Part shown: one piece after another, positions 25,756 through 34,445 of the stretch | How positions within the stretch are numbered: the stretch's first letter is position 1 | How the letters are laid out: the number at the start of each line of letters is the position of its first letter | The notes under the pieces: generated by a model | The model's database searches: none | What the model was told of the DNA's origin: nothing | Seen by the model: the letters and a program-made list of their open reading frames with translations, nothing else | Position numbers and translations under genes: made by a program | NCBI GenBank assembly: GCA_963708155.1 | Contig: OY970183.1 | Coordinates: forward strand, 2,418,001 to 2,482,000 | Reading direction: 5' to 3' | Origin: Methylovirgula sp963708155 | GTDB taxonomy: Bacteria; Pseudomonadota; Alphaproteobacteria; Rhizobiales; Beijerinckiaceae | Length of the DNA: 64,000 nucleotides

Positions 25756-26856
25756 ATGCGTATCCAAGGTTTTAAGTCGTTGCTTGCGATCGGTTTTGCG
25801 GGCGTTGCCCTGACGGCCGGGGGCTGGAAGGCTGCAGAGGGCGGCCAGTCAACGACTTTGCTCAACGTTTCTTATGATCCGACCCGCGAACTTTACGATA
25901 CGATCAACGATGCTTTCGCGGCCGATTACCTGAAAAAGACCGGCAACAAGGTCACGATTCAGCAGTCACACGGGGGCTCCGGCAAGCAGGCGACGGCCGT
26001 CGTCAACGGCTTGCAAGCCGATGTGGTCACGCTCGGCGTTGCCCAGGACATTCTCGCGATTCAGAAAGCGGGACTGATCAAACCCGGCTGGCAGGCGAAA
26101 TTCCCATATAATTCTGCGCCTTATACGTCGGCTGTGGCGTTCCTCGTGCGCAAGGGCAACCCCAAGCACATTCATGACTGGAAGGATCTGCTGCAGCCGG
26201 GCGTGCAGGTCATCACCGCGAACCCGAAGACGAGCGCGGCCGGACGCTGGGCCTTCCTTGGCTTCTGGGGCGCGACGGCCGGTGCGAAGACCTATGACCT
26301 TTCGACCAAGGAGGGTCTGGCGGCTTCGATCGCGGACGGGCAGGCGGCGAAGGCTTTCCCCGTCTACGATAACGCGGCGGCACGCACGGCCATCGCCCAG
26401 CTCTATCAGCACGTGCCGGTTCTCGACACCGGCGCGCGCGGCGCCACGATCACCTTCGCCCAAAAAGGCCTCGGCGACGTGCTCCTGAACTGGGAGAACG
26501 AGCTTTATCTCGCCACGGACGAATTCGGCAAAGACAAGTTCGAAATCGTCTATCCGTCGGTCAGCGTTCTCGGCGAGCCGCCGGTCGCTGTGGTCGACTC
26601 AGTCGTCGACAAGAGGGGCACCCGCGATGTGGCGACGGCCTATCTCAAATATCTCTATACACCGGAGGCGCAGGACATCATCGCGCAATGGCATTACCGG
26701 CCCCGCAACATCGACGTATATAAGAAGTACATCGATTCCTTCCCGGCGCTGAAGCTGTTCACCGTCGATCAAACCTTCGGCGGCTGGCCGAAGACCAACA
26801 AGACGTTTTTCGCCGACGGCGGTGTTTTCGATCAGATATACAAGCCGACGAAATAG
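25756..26856 (+). CDS. sbp: Periplasmic sulfate-binding protein
   Basis: This ABC-transporter substrate-binding protein for sulfate or thiosulfate is 366 aa. A signal peptide is followed by 'LLNVSYDPTRELYDTINDAF', the family signature of Sbp/CysP. 'QQSHGGSGKQATAVVNGLQA' and 'VTLGVAQDI' (oxyanion-binding loops), 'NPKTSAAGRWAFLGFWGA' and 'YLKYLYTPEAQDIIAQWHYR' are also in place. ATG 25756 follows AAGGGGG. The frame is open upstream to 25633 but lacks an RBS there. It is first gene of a complete sbp-cysTWA transporter transcribed in one direction. Confidence 0.93.
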   Translation: MRIQGFKSLLAIGFAGVALTAGGWKAAEGGQSTTLLNVSYDPTRELYDTINDAFAADYLKKTGNKVTIQQSHGGSGKQATAVVNGLQADVVTLGVAQDILAIQKAGLIKPGWQAKFPYNSAPYTSAVAFLVRKGNPKHIHDWKDLLQPGVQVITANPKTSAAGRWAFLGFWGATAGAKTYDLSTKEGLAASIADGQAAKAFPVYDNAAARTAIAQLYQHVPVLDTGARGATITFAQKGLGDVLLNWENELYLATDEFGKDKFEIVYPSVSVLGEPPVAVVDSVVDKRGTRDVATAYLKYLYTPEAQDIIAQWHYRPRNIDVYKKYIDSFPALKLFTVDQTFGGWPKTNKTFFADGGVFDQIYKPTK

Positions 26857-26989
26857 GACTGGAAATAGAGCGGCGAGCTGGCCGGCCCAAAGCCGACCGG
26901 CTCTACGCGCGACGTGAAAGGATGTCTCCTGTCGCCGAGGGGCCTCGGTCGTGCGGAGTACGGCCCCGGTTTTGATGAGAGTTTGAGAT

Positions 26990-27895
26990 ATGGCTGTGAC
27001 GCATCGAGCCGTTCCGGGATTCCGGCTGACCCTTGGCTATACGCTCTTCTACCTGTCGCTCCTTGTTTTGTTTCCGCTTGCCGGCCTTGTCTTAAAGACG
27101 TTTCAGCTTTCCTGGTCGCAATTCGTCGCCACGCTCACCGATCCCGTCGTCGTCGCCGCCTTTCAGCTTACCCTTTCGGCCTCGGCGGCGGCGGCGATCA
27201 TCAACGGCGTCTTCGGCCTGATCGTCGCCTGGGTGCTCGTTCGCGAGCCTTTCCCCGGCCGGCGCCTCTTCGATGCGCTCATCGATTTTCCGTTCGCGCT
27301 GCCGACGTCGGTCGCCGGCATTACCTTCTCCAACCTCTATCTCACCGATGGCTGGATCGGCGGATTCGGCGACCATACGGTGGCTTTTCTCGACGGGCTC
27401 GCGGGCCATGTCGGTCATCCCGATCTGCTTCCGGACAGCGCGCTGTCCTGGCTCGATTTTCCGTTCAGCAACACCAATCTCGGCATTGTCATCGTGCTCA
27501 TCTTCGTCGGACTGCCATTCGTGGTGCGGTCGGTGCAGCCGGTGCTGCAGGAATGGGATCCGGAATACGAGCAGGCGGCCTATAGCCTTGGTGCCGGCGG
27601 CGTGCTGACGTTCCGGCGCGTGATCTTTCCCGAGATTTTTCCGGCCTGGCTCAGCGGCGTCGCACTGGCTTTCGCGCGCGCCATCGGCGAATACGGCTCG
27701 GTGATCTTCATCGCCAGCAATATCCCGGGCAAGTCGCAAATCGTGCCGTTGCAGATCGTCACCAAGCTCGACGAGTTCGAGCCGGCGCAGGCGACCGCGA
27801 TCGGCGTCGTTCTGCTGTTCTTCTCACTCTTGATTTTGCTGAGCATCAACGGCATCGAATATTGGTCGCGGCGCCGCGCGCTGGCGGCGGTTTAA
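26990..27895 (+). CDS. cysT: Sulfate ABC transporter permease CysT
   Basis: This inner-membrane subunit is 301 aa with about six membrane helices. 'PGFRLTLGYTLFYLSLLVLF' opens the family, and 'DFPFALPTSVAGITFSNLY' and the EAA loop 'EYEQAAYSLGAGGVLTFRRV' (contact with the ATPase) are conserved. 'GEYGSVIFIASNIPGKSQIV' is a CysT signature. It starts 133 nt after sbp and 11 nt before cysW. Confidence 0.93.
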   Translation: MAVTHRAVPGFRLTLGYTLFYLSLLVLFPLAGLVLKTFQLSWSQFVATLTDPVVVAAFQLTLSASAAAAIINGVFGLIVAWVLVREPFPGRRLFDALIDFPFALPTSVAGITFSNLYLTDGWIGGFGDHTVAFLDGLAGHVGHPDLLPDSALSWLDFPFSNTNLGIVIVLIFVGLPFVVRSVQPVLQEWDPEYEQAAYSLGAGGVLTFRRVIFPEIFPAWLSGVALAFARAIGEYGSVIFIASNIPGKSQIVPLQIVTKLDEFEPAQATAIGVVLLFFSLLILLSINGIEYWSRRRALAAV

Positions 27896-27906
27896 GGGGC
27901 TAGTCC

Positions 27907-28962
27907 ATGTCAGGCGCAGCCACGCTTCAAATCCCCGCCGTGCCGGTTTCGGCGCACAAGACCAAACGCTCCTTCGTCGGTCACGTGCTGGTCGCGATCA
28001 CGATCCTGTTTCTCACACTGTTCATCGTCCTGCCGGTCGCCAATGTCTTCAGCCAGGCCCTGTCGAATGGCTTTGCGGCTTATTGGCATGTGTTCTTTCC
28101 GCCGGTGGTCGATCCGGCCGCGCATCTAGGCATATTCGAGAAGCATCGGCTGGTTGCCGCCGTCGATCAGGCCGAGCGCACCTGGAGCGCGATCCGCTTG
28201 AGTTGCGTTATCGCTCTCATTGTCGTGCCGATGAATATCATCTTCGGGCTGATGGCAGCCTGGGCGATCACCAAGTTTCGCTTCAGCGGCCGCGTCTTCC
28301 TTCTGACCTTGATCGATCTGCCGTTCTCGATATCGCCGGTCATCGCCGGTCTTATTTTCGTGCTCTGGTTTGGCCGGGGCGGGATTTTGGGCGACTGGGG
28401 GACGAATGTCACCTGGCCCAATCCGGCCTCGCTCGCCTGGCAGGGATTTTCCGGCCATTGGTGGCCGTTCGCCTTCACCGACACTTATACCGGCATCATC
28501 TTCACGCCGTTGGCGATCGTGATCTCGACGGCCTTCGTCACCTTTCCCTTCGTCGCGCGCTCGCTCATCCCGCTGATGGACACACAGGGCTCGGACGAGG
28601 AACTCGCCGCCTTGTCACTTGGCGCCAGCGGCTGGCGCACCTTTCGAAAAGTGACCTTGCCGAACATCCGATGGGGGCTGCTCTATGGGGCGATCCTGTG
28701 CACCGCGCGAGCCTTCGGCGAATTCGGCGCCGTTTCGGTCGTCTCAGGCCATATCGACTCCAATGACACGATCCCGCTCAGGGTCGAAAAGCTCTGGGAC
28801 GGCTATAATATGCAAGGCTCGTTCTCGGTCGCGACTCTGCTCGCGCTTCTCGCCGTCGTAACCTTGGTGATCAAGGGCGCGGTCGAATTCAAGACCAAAC
28901 ATGGCGAGACGGCAGCCACCGCGATGCCCGCCGTCCAAGAGGTAAAGCCAGATGAGCATTGA
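27907..28962 (+). CDS. cysW: Sulfate ABC transporter permease CysW
   Basis: This partner permease is 351 aa. It contains 'LTLIDLPFSISPVIAGLIFV', the EAA loop 'SDEELAALSLGASGWRTFRK' and 'AFGEFGAVSVVSGHIDSNDT', typical of CysW. It has a somewhat extended N-terminus (MSGAATLQIPAVPVSAHKTK) before the first helix. The 3' end overlaps cysA by 11 nt, indicating coupling. Confidence 0.93.
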   Translation: MSGAATLQIPAVPVSAHKTKRSFVGHVLVAITILFLTLFIVLPVANVFSQALSNGFAAYWHVFFPPVVDPAAHLGIFEKHRLVAAVDQAERTWSAIRLSCVIALIVVPMNIIFGLMAAWAITKFRFSGRVFLLTLIDLPFSISPVIAGLIFVLWFGRGGILGDWGTNVTWPNPASLAWQGFSGHWWPFAFTDTYTGIIFTPLAIVISTAFVTFPFVARSLIPLMDTQGSDEELAALSLGASGWRTFRKVTLPNIRWGLLYGAILCTARAFGEFGAVSVVSGHIDSNDTIPLRVEKLWDGYNMQGSFSVATLLALLAVVTLVIKGAVEFKTKHGETAATAMPAVQEVKPDEH

Positions 28963-30004
28963 AGTTCGTCAGATCACCAAGACCTACGGCTCGTTCCAGG
29001 CGCTGAACGGCGTTAACCTCAAGGTTGAGTTGGGCGAACTCGTTGCGTTGCTTGGCCCCAGCGGCTCGGGCAAGACGACGCTGTTGCGGATCATCGCCGG
29101 CATCGAGGCGGCCGATCCCGGCGGCAAGGTTTTGTTCGATGGCGTCGATGTCTCCGATACCGATCTCGGCAAGCGCAGAATCGGCTTCGTCTTCCAGCAT
29201 TATGCCTTGTTCAAGCAGATGAGCGTATTTGAGAACATCGCATTCGGCCTGCGCGCCAAACCCTGGCGGGAGCGTCCCTCGAATGCGCAGATCAAGGCGA
29301 AGGTCGAGGAACTTCTGTCGCTCGTCCAGCTCAGCAATTTCGCCCAAAGGTACCCTTCGCAGCTTTCCGGCGGCCAGCGCCAGCGCGTTGCGCTCGCCCG
29401 GGCGCTGGCGGTGGAGCCGCATGTGCTTTTGCTCGATGAGCCGTTCGGTGCGCTCGACGCCACCGTCCGGCGCGAGCTGCGCCGCTGGCTGCGCAAATTG
29501 CACAACACGATCAAGGTTACGACGATCTTCGTGACCCATGATCAGGAGGAGGCGCTCGAAGTCTCCGACCGCGTCGCGGTGATGAACGGCGGAAACATCG
29601 AACAATATGATTCGCCGGAGGAGGTCTACGAGCATCCGGCGAACCCGTTCGTCTTCCGCTTCCTGGGCAATTACAATCTCTTCCACAGCCGGCTGGCGGC
29701 GCGGGGCGCGGCGGCGGCGTCCGAATCCACGGCAGCACAAGGCGAGCCGGCCGTCACCTTTGTCCGGCCGCACGATGTTGAAATCTCGCGCGCCAATGGC
29801 AGTGGCACGATCCCGGCCAAAGTCACCCACGTCGGTTTTGCTGGTGCGGCAGTCAATGTCGAACTGATCCGGCTGGACGATCAGCAGACGATCGACGCGG
29901 AGTTGACGACCCAAGTCTATCGCGACCTCGGCTTGAAGGTCGCGGACCAGGTCTTCGTGCGCGTGCGCAACACCCATTCCTTCGTGGAAGATTACACCAT
30001 CTGA
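28952..30004 (+). CDS. cysA: Sulfate/thiosulfate ABC transporter ATPase CysA
   Basis: The protein is 350 aa. Walker A 'GPSGSGKTTLLRIIAGIE', Q-loop 'FVFQHYALFKQMSVFENIAF', signature 'LSGGQRQRVALARALA', Walker B 'VLLLDEPFGALD' and H-loop 'FVTHDQEEALEVSDRVAVM' are all intact. The C-terminal TOBE-like regulatory domain follows (VRPHDVEISRANGSGTIPAK). It completes the transporter. The secE promoter lies just downstream. Confidence 0.95.
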   Translation: MSIEVRQITKTYGSFQALNGVNLKVELGELVALLGPSGSGKTTLLRIIAGIEAADPGGKVLFDGVDVSDTDLGKRRIGFVFQHYALFKQMSVFENIAFGLRAKPWRERPSNAQIKAKVEELLSLVQLSNFAQRYPSQLSGGQRQRVALARALAVEPHVLLLDEPFGALDATVRRELRRWLRKLHNTIKVTTIFVTHDQEEALEVSDRVAVMNGGNIEQYDSPEEVYEHPANPFVFRFLGNYNLFHSRLAARGAAAASESTAAQGEPAVTFVRPHDVEISRANGSGTIPAKVTHVGFAGAAVNVELIRLDDQQTIDAELTTQVYRDLGLKVADQVFVRVRNTHSFVEDYTI

Positions 30005-30034
30005 CCGGGGGCAGGGACGACTGCGAGAATTCGC

Positions 30035-30063
30035 TTGGCCTCGTCCGCGGCCTGCATTATATA
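30035..30063 (+). promoter_or_regulatory. Putative sigma-70 promoter for secE-nusG
   Basis: TTGGCC at 30035-30040, a 17-nt spacer, then TATATA at 30058-30063. A GC stem (GGCGCG/CGCGCC, about 30075-30105) and a run of seven T follow inside the 5' UTR, which could attenuate transcription. Assigned by eye only. Confidence 0.45.
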
Positions 30064-30186
30064 ACAAAGATGTGGCGCGTGGCCGGCTGGCTCCGCGCCG
30101 CGACTTTTTTTGCCTGGGCAAACACTGCCCCCGCCGATCCGCGGATGAGGCGAAGAAACTTCAGTAAATCAGGTAGTTGAGCGACA

Positions 30187-30378
30187 ATGGCCGATCCGTT
30201 GGAATTCATTCAGGAAGTTCGTCAGGAGGCCGCGAAAGTCACCTGGCCGACCCGGCGCGAGACGATGATCACGACCGGCCTGGTTATTCTGATGGTCATT
30301 CTGGCGAGCCTGTTTTTCCTCGCGGTCGATGAAGTTCTGCAGCTCGTCGTCCGCTTCGTCCTCAATATCGGGCATTGA
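30187..30378 (+). CDS. secE: Preprotein translocase subunit SecE
   Basis: The protein is 63 aa with the single-helix form of SecE. The amphipathic 'PLEFIQEVRQEAAKVTWPTR' clamp with 'ETMITT' precedes the membrane helix 'LVILMVILASLFFLAVDEVL'. It stabilises SecY in the SecYEG channel. ATG 30187 lies a few nt after AGGTAGTTGAGCG. It is followed by nusG after 36 nt, the normal pair. Confidence 0.95.
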   Translation: MADPLEFIQEVRQEAAKVTWPTRRETMITTGLVILMVILASLFFLAVDEVLQLVVRFVLNIGH

Positions 30379-30414
30379 ACCGCGGCATTGATTTAGGAGC
30401 TTTCCGGATTCATC

Positions 30415-30945
30415 ATGAGCACGCGCTGGTATATCGTTCACGCCTATTCAAATTTCGAGAAGAAGGTCGCCGAATCGATCCGCGAGCAGGCGGCGCAGCG
30501 CAATCTCGCCGATAAGTTCGAGGAAATTCTCGTGCCGACCGAGCAGGTCGTCGAGGTGCGCAAGGGCCGCAAGGTAAGTTCGGAGCGGAAGTTCTTTCCG
30601 GGCTACGTGCTCGTCAAGACCGACCTCACGGATGAGATCTACCATCTCATCAAGAACACCCCAAAGGTGACGGGCTTCCTCGGCGCCGACAAGAAGCCGA
30701 TGCCCATTTCGGACGCCGAGGCGGACCGTATCAAGGGGCAGGTCGCCGAGGGTGTCGAGCGGCCGAAATCTTCGATCACCTATGAGATCGGCGAGACGGT
30801 GCGCGTCGCCGACGGGCCGTTCGCTTCGTTCAACGGCACGGTCGAGGAAGTCGACGAGGCCCGCTCGCGGGTCAAGGTCGCGGTTTCCATCTTTGGCCGC
30901 GCGACGCCGGTCGAACTCGAATATTCGCAGGTCGAGAAGGTTTAA
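30415..30945 (+). CDS. nusG: Transcription termination/antitermination factor NusG
   Basis: The protein is 176 aa. NGN domain ('RWYIVHAYSNFEKKVAESIR', 'VLVKTDLTDEIYHLIKNTPK', 'VTGFLG') and a C-terminal KOW domain ('GETVRVADGPFASFNGTVEE') are intact. NusG links RNA polymerase to Rho and to the ribosome through S10. It normally precedes rplK directly. Here mtdA-fchA intervenes. Confidence 0.96.
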   Translation: MSTRWYIVHAYSNFEKKVAESIREQAAQRNLADKFEEILVPTEQVVEVRKGRKVSSERKFFPGYVLVKTDLTDEIYHLIKNTPKVTGFLGADKKPMPISDAEADRIKGQVAEGVERPKSSITYEIGETVRVADGPFASFNGTVEEVDEARSRVKVAVSIFGRATPVELEYSQVEKV

Positions 30946-31033
30946 GCTCTCGTTGGCGCCCGGCGGCGTGTCGCCGCGCGCCGGCTCTTTTTGCCCGGCA
31001 GCCGATCCCGGCTCCGGCCGCATCTGGAAATTT

Positions 31034-31066
31034 TTGGATTGCTTCGTCGCCTCCCGCGCGCCATGA
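31034..31066. repeat. Extragenic dispersed repeat, copy 1
   Basis: The core GGATTGCTTCGTCGCCTCCC with a trailing GCGCGCCATGAG matches a second site at 39777-39812 (GGGTTGCTTCGTCGCGAGGC, then TCCTCGCGATGACG). This type of short GC-rich element between genes recurs in many Rhizobiales genomes, by recollection. It lies between nusG and mtdA. Confidence 0.55.
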
Positions 31067-31106
31067 GGGCGGGGCGGCAAGAGGTTCGTCAACGTGTGAG
31101 ACCCGC

Positions 31107-31967
31107 ATGACCAAGAAGCTTCTGTTCCTTTTCGACACTGATCCCGTTGCCAGCGTCTTCGATACGGTCGTCGGCTATGACGGTGGGGCCGATAACGTGG
31201 TCGGTTATGGCGGCGTGACGACGGAGAACGTCGGTGCCCTCGTGGACGGGTGCATCTATACGCGCGGCCCCAAGGAGAAGCAGAACACCGCGATTTTCGT
31301 CGGCGGTGGTTCGATGGTTTCGGGCGAAGCCGTGTTCAAGGCGGTGAAGAAACGCTTTTTCTCCAATTTCCGCGTCTCGGTCATGCTCGATTCCAACGGC
31401 TCGAACACCACGGCCGCTGCGGGCGTTGCGCTGCTCGCCAAGGCCGCCGATCTCAAGGGCAAGAAGGCCGTCGTGCTCGCCGGCACCGGCCCGGTCGGTA
31501 TGCGTGCCGCCGCGATGCTGAATATCGAAGGCGCTGACGTTACGATCACGGCGCGCGATCAGGCGCGCGCCGACGCGGCCGCCAAGGCCATTCAGGAGCG
31601 GTTCGGCTTCACGCCCAAGGCAGTCGAGGCGAAGGACAATGCCGCCCGCGCCGCCGCCGTCAAAGGCGCGCAGGTCGTTTTCTCGGCGGGCGCCATCGGC
31701 GTCACGCTGCTCGACGAGGCGGATTGGCAGAACAACCCGACGCTCGAACTCCTCGCCGACGCCAACGCCCAGCCGCCGCTCGGCATCGGCGGCATCGAGG
31801 CCACCGACAAGGCCAAGGAGCGTCACGGCAAGATCGTCATTGGCGCGCTTGGCATGGGCGGCCTGAAGCTGAAGCTGCATCGCGAATGCGTCGGCAAGCT
31901 CTTCGAGAGCGCCGACAAGGTGTTCGACTGCGAAAACATCTACGCTTTGGCGAAAGAGCTGGCCTGA
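31107..31967 (+). CDS. mtdA: NADP-dependent methylene-H4F / methylene-H4MPT dehydrogenase MtdA
   Basis: This 286-aa enzyme oxidises 5,10-methylene-H4F reversibly with NADP+. In methylotrophs this links formaldehyde oxidation and the serine cycle. 'KKLLFLFDTDPVASVFDTVV' then 'GYDGGADNVVGYGGVT', 'GSNTTAAAGVALLAKAADLK' and 'KGKKAVVLAGTGPVGMRAAA' (nucleotide-binding) and 'LGIGGIEATDK' match MtdA rather than MtdB, whose N-terminus differs. The gene overlaps fchA (TGATG), so the two are coupled. It lies 161 nt after nusG, which is an unusual place. Confidence 0.93.
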   Translation: MTKKLLFLFDTDPVASVFDTVVGYDGGADNVVGYGGVTTENVGALVDGCIYTRGPKEKQNTAIFVGGGSMVSGEAVFKAVKKRFFSNFRVSVMLDSNGSNTTAAAGVALLAKAADLKGKKAVVLAGTGPVGMRAAAMLNIEGADVTITARDQARADAAAKAIQERFGFTPKAVEAKDNAARAAAVKGAQVVFSAGAIGVTLLDEADWQNNPTLELLADANAQPPLGIGGIEATDKAKERHGKIVIGALGMGGLKLKLHRECVGKLFESADKVFDCENIYALAKELA

Positions 31968-32596
31968 TGAGCGCGAAGACGGAAACGATCGGCAAATTTC
32001 TCGACGATCTCGCGAGCGAGGCGCCGACTCCCGGCGGCGGCGGCGCGGCCGCGCTCTCCGGCGCGCTCGGTGCGGCGCTCGTGTCGATGGTCTGCAATCT
32101 CACCATCGGTAAGAAGAACTATGAAGCGGTCTCCGAGGATTTGAAAAAGACCCTCGCCCGCGCAGAGGCGCTCCGCGCCGAGCTGACGAAAGGCATCGAC
32201 GAGGATGTCGTCGCCTTCAATACGCTGATGGGTGCCTATGGTCTGCCGCGTGCGACCGACGAAGAGAAGGCGGCGCGCTCCGCCGCGATCCAGGAGGCGC
32301 TGAAGGTTGCGACCCTTGCGCCGCTGCACACCTGCAATACCTGTTACGAGGTGATCGCCCTTTCGAAGGAGGCTGCCGACAAGGGCAATCTGAACGTCAT
32401 CAGCGATGCCGGCGTCGCCGTGCTCGCGGCCAATGCCGGGCTGCGAAGCTGCGCGCTGAACGTCTTCATCAACGCCAAATCGATCAAGGACCGCGACTTC
32501 GCCGAGAAGCGGCTTGCCGAGGTCAACGCGCTGCTCGCCAAGGCGGCGGCCGAGACCGAAGCGGTCTATGACGTCGTGCGTGCTAAGATCGGCTGA
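31967..32596 (+). CDS. fchA: Methenyltetrahydrofolate cyclohydrolase FchA
   Basis: The protein is 209 aa. It hydrolyses methenyl-H4F to 10-formyl-H4F and is the partner of MtdA. The family start 'TIGKFLDDLASEAPTPGGGG', then 'AAALSGALGAALVSMVCNLT' and 'IGKKNYE', and 'SDAGVAVLAANAGLRSCALN' are conserved features of the FTCD-N-like cyclodeaminase/cyclohydrolase fold. The start overlaps the mtdA stop. rplK follows after 191 nt, which could hold its own promoter. Confidence 0.93.
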   Translation: MSAKTETIGKFLDDLASEAPTPGGGGAAALSGALGAALVSMVCNLTIGKKNYEAVSEDLKKTLARAEALRAELTKGIDEDVVAFNTLMGAYGLPRATDEEKAARSAAIQEALKVATLAPLHTCNTCYEVIALSKEAADKGNLNVISDAGVAVLAANAGLRSCALNVFINAKSIKDRDFAEKRLAEVNALLAKAAAETEAVYDVVRAKIG

Positions 32597-32787
32597 TAGC
32601 TCGATTGGGCGGCTGACGGCTAAACGCCTTGGCCGCCAAAGACATTTCGGCGCTTGCGCCGGAACGGGCGATGCCTTAAAGGCTCGCCCTCCACTGTGGG
32701 AGAAAGGCCCGGTTGCCGCCGGGAGCCCCTTTCGCACCACGATCCACAATAAACCGGGCTGTAAAGTTCGGCTTGTAGGAGATTGAA

Positions 32788-33216
32788 ATGGCAAAGAAAA
32801 TTGCCGGCTACATCAAATTGCAGGTGCCGGCCGGCGCCGCCAACCCGTCGCCGCCAATCGGCCCGGCGCTCGGCCAGCGCGGCCTCAACATCATGGAATT
32901 CTGCAAGGCCTTCAACGCGAAGACCGCGCAGACGGAGAAGGGGACGCCGATCCCCGTCGTCATCACCGCCTATCAGGACCGCTCCTTCACTTTCGAGATG
33001 AAGCTGCCGCCGGTCTCCTATTTCCTGAAGAAGGCGGCGGGAATCACCTCAGGCTCCAAGACCACGGGTCGTGGTTTTGTCGGCAGCGTGACGCGGGCGC
33101 AGATCAACGAGATCGCGGCCAAGAAGCTGCCCGACCTCAACTGCGCGACGGTCGAAGCCGCCGCCAAGATGATCGAGGGCTCCGCCCGTTCGATCGGCCT
33201 CGAAGTGGTGGGGTGA
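32788..33216 (+). CDS. rplK: 50S ribosomal protein L11
   Basis: The protein is 142 aa, full length and uninterrupted. The N-terminal 'GYIKLQVPAGAANPSPPIGP', 'LGQRGLNIMEFCKAFNAKT' and the rRNA-binding C-terminal 'LNCATVEAAAKMIEGSARSI' are standard. It binds the GTPase-associated centre of 23S rRNA. rplA starts 4 nt after its stop. Confidence 0.97.
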   Translation: MAKKIAGYIKLQVPAGAANPSPPIGPALGQRGLNIMEFCKAFNAKTAQTEKGTPIPVVITAYQDRSFTFEMKLPPVSYFLKKAAGITSGSKTTGRGFVGSVTRAQINEIAAKKLPDLNCATVEAAAKMIEGSARSIGLEVVG

Positions 33217-33220
33217 AGCC

Positions 33221-33917
33221 ATGAGCCATGTTGGAAAGCGCGTCGTCAAAACCCGCGAGGGCATCGAGCGGACCAAGCTCTATCCGATCGTCGAGGCGGT
33301 GAAGCTGGTCAAGGAACGGGCGAACGCCAAGTTCGACGAGACCGTCGAAATCGCGATGAATCTTGGCGTCGATCCCAAGCACGCCGACCAGATGGTCCGC
33401 GGCGTCGTCAACCTGCCGAACGGCACCGGCCGCACCTTGCGGGTGGCGGTTTTCGCCCGCGGCGCCAAGGCTGACGAGGCCAAGGCCGCCGGCGCCGACA
33501 TCGTCGGGGCCGAGGATCTGGTGACGGTTGTCCAGGGCGGCACGATCGATTTCGATCGCTGCATCGCCACGCCCGGACCTGATGCCGCTGGTCGGTCGCC
33601 TCGGCAAGGTGCTGGGTCCGCGCGGCCTGATGCCCAACCCGAAGGTCGGTACGGTCACGACGGATGTCGCCGCGGCGGTGAAAGCCTCGAAGGGCGGCGC
33701 GGTCGAATTTCGTGTTGAAAAGGCGGGCATCATCCAGGGCAGCGTCGGCAAGGCCTCGTTCGACGAGGCCAAGCTTGTCGAGAACATCTCCGCCTTCGTG
33801 GATGCGGTGACCAAGGCCAAGCCCCAGGGCGCGAAAGGCACCTATATTCAAAGGGTTGCGATTTCTTCGACGATGGGGCCGGGGGTCAAGGTCGATCCCG
33901 CCACGGTGCGCGTGTAA
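33221..33917 (+). CDS. rplA: 50S ribosomal protein L1, one frame break
   Basis: Frame 1 gives MSHVGKKVVKT-like N-terminal and 'ANAKFDETVEIAMNLGVDPK' through 'QGGTIDFDRCIATP'. After one extra base near 33575 (CCC-G-GAC) it continues 'DLMPLVGRLGKVLGPRGLMP' to 'MGPGVKVDPATVRV'. Removing one base gives 231 aa, the usual length. L1 is the mobile stalk protein and autoregulator of its operon. Confidence 0.93.
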
Positions 33918-34445
33918 GGCCGCGGGGACCGGCTGTTCTCGCGCCTGTCTTGACAAGTTGAAAAAAAGCGGAATCAGCCCTTGGCATTGTGGGGGCTTGC
34001 CGCTAAATAGATAGACCGGGGTTGTCGGCAAAAGCCGCAACCCCGAACCCATTTAGCTTCCGTGTCCCCAAATACCGCCAGAGGCGCTGCTTCAACGGTG
34101 TGGAAGGACGCGGCGGATTGGCCGGTGAACCGGGCTTGGTCTCTGCCATAGCTCAGCTCAGTCCGGCCAAGTCCTGTCCGAGACTGCCGGCGCCGGCGCG
34201 GGTCTGACCCGCAAAGGCTTAATGTTCAAGGTGCGTTTCCGGTTCCGGTGACGCGCTGCGAAAGCCAGCATAGACGGGGTCAGAGCGGAATACGAAGCGC
34301 AGGTGCGGCAGTTCCTGCAGCCTTTGATTTTGGTCGAATCCCTCTGTCCGGGGCCGATGCGTTCCGGAGGACAGGCGTAACGCCGTGCGAGAGCCGGCTG
34401 ACGCAACCAGCGGGCAGAAATTGCCCGCGAGACAGAGAGAGTATT
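33918..34445 (+). other. Long leader region upstream of rplJ
   Basis: This 528-nt non-coding stretch lies between rplA and rplJ. It holds a likely promoter (33981-34009) and a hairpin GGGGTTG-t-CGGC-aaaa-GCCG-CAACCCC at 34018-34044. It then runs over 400 nt to the rplJ start. In many bacteria such a leader binds the L10-L12 complex for autoregulation. The exact L10-binding fold is not proven here. The Shine-Dalgarno region is GAGAGAGTATT before GTG 34446. Confidence 0.55.
33981..34009 (+). promoter_or_regulatory. Putative rplJL-rpoBC promoter
   Basis: TTGGCA (33981-33986), a 17-nt spacer and TAAATA (34004-34009) lie at the head of the long rplJ leader, where the L10 promoter is found in other proteobacteria. 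An upstream TTGACA (33950) has no good -10 partner. Confidence 0.45.
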
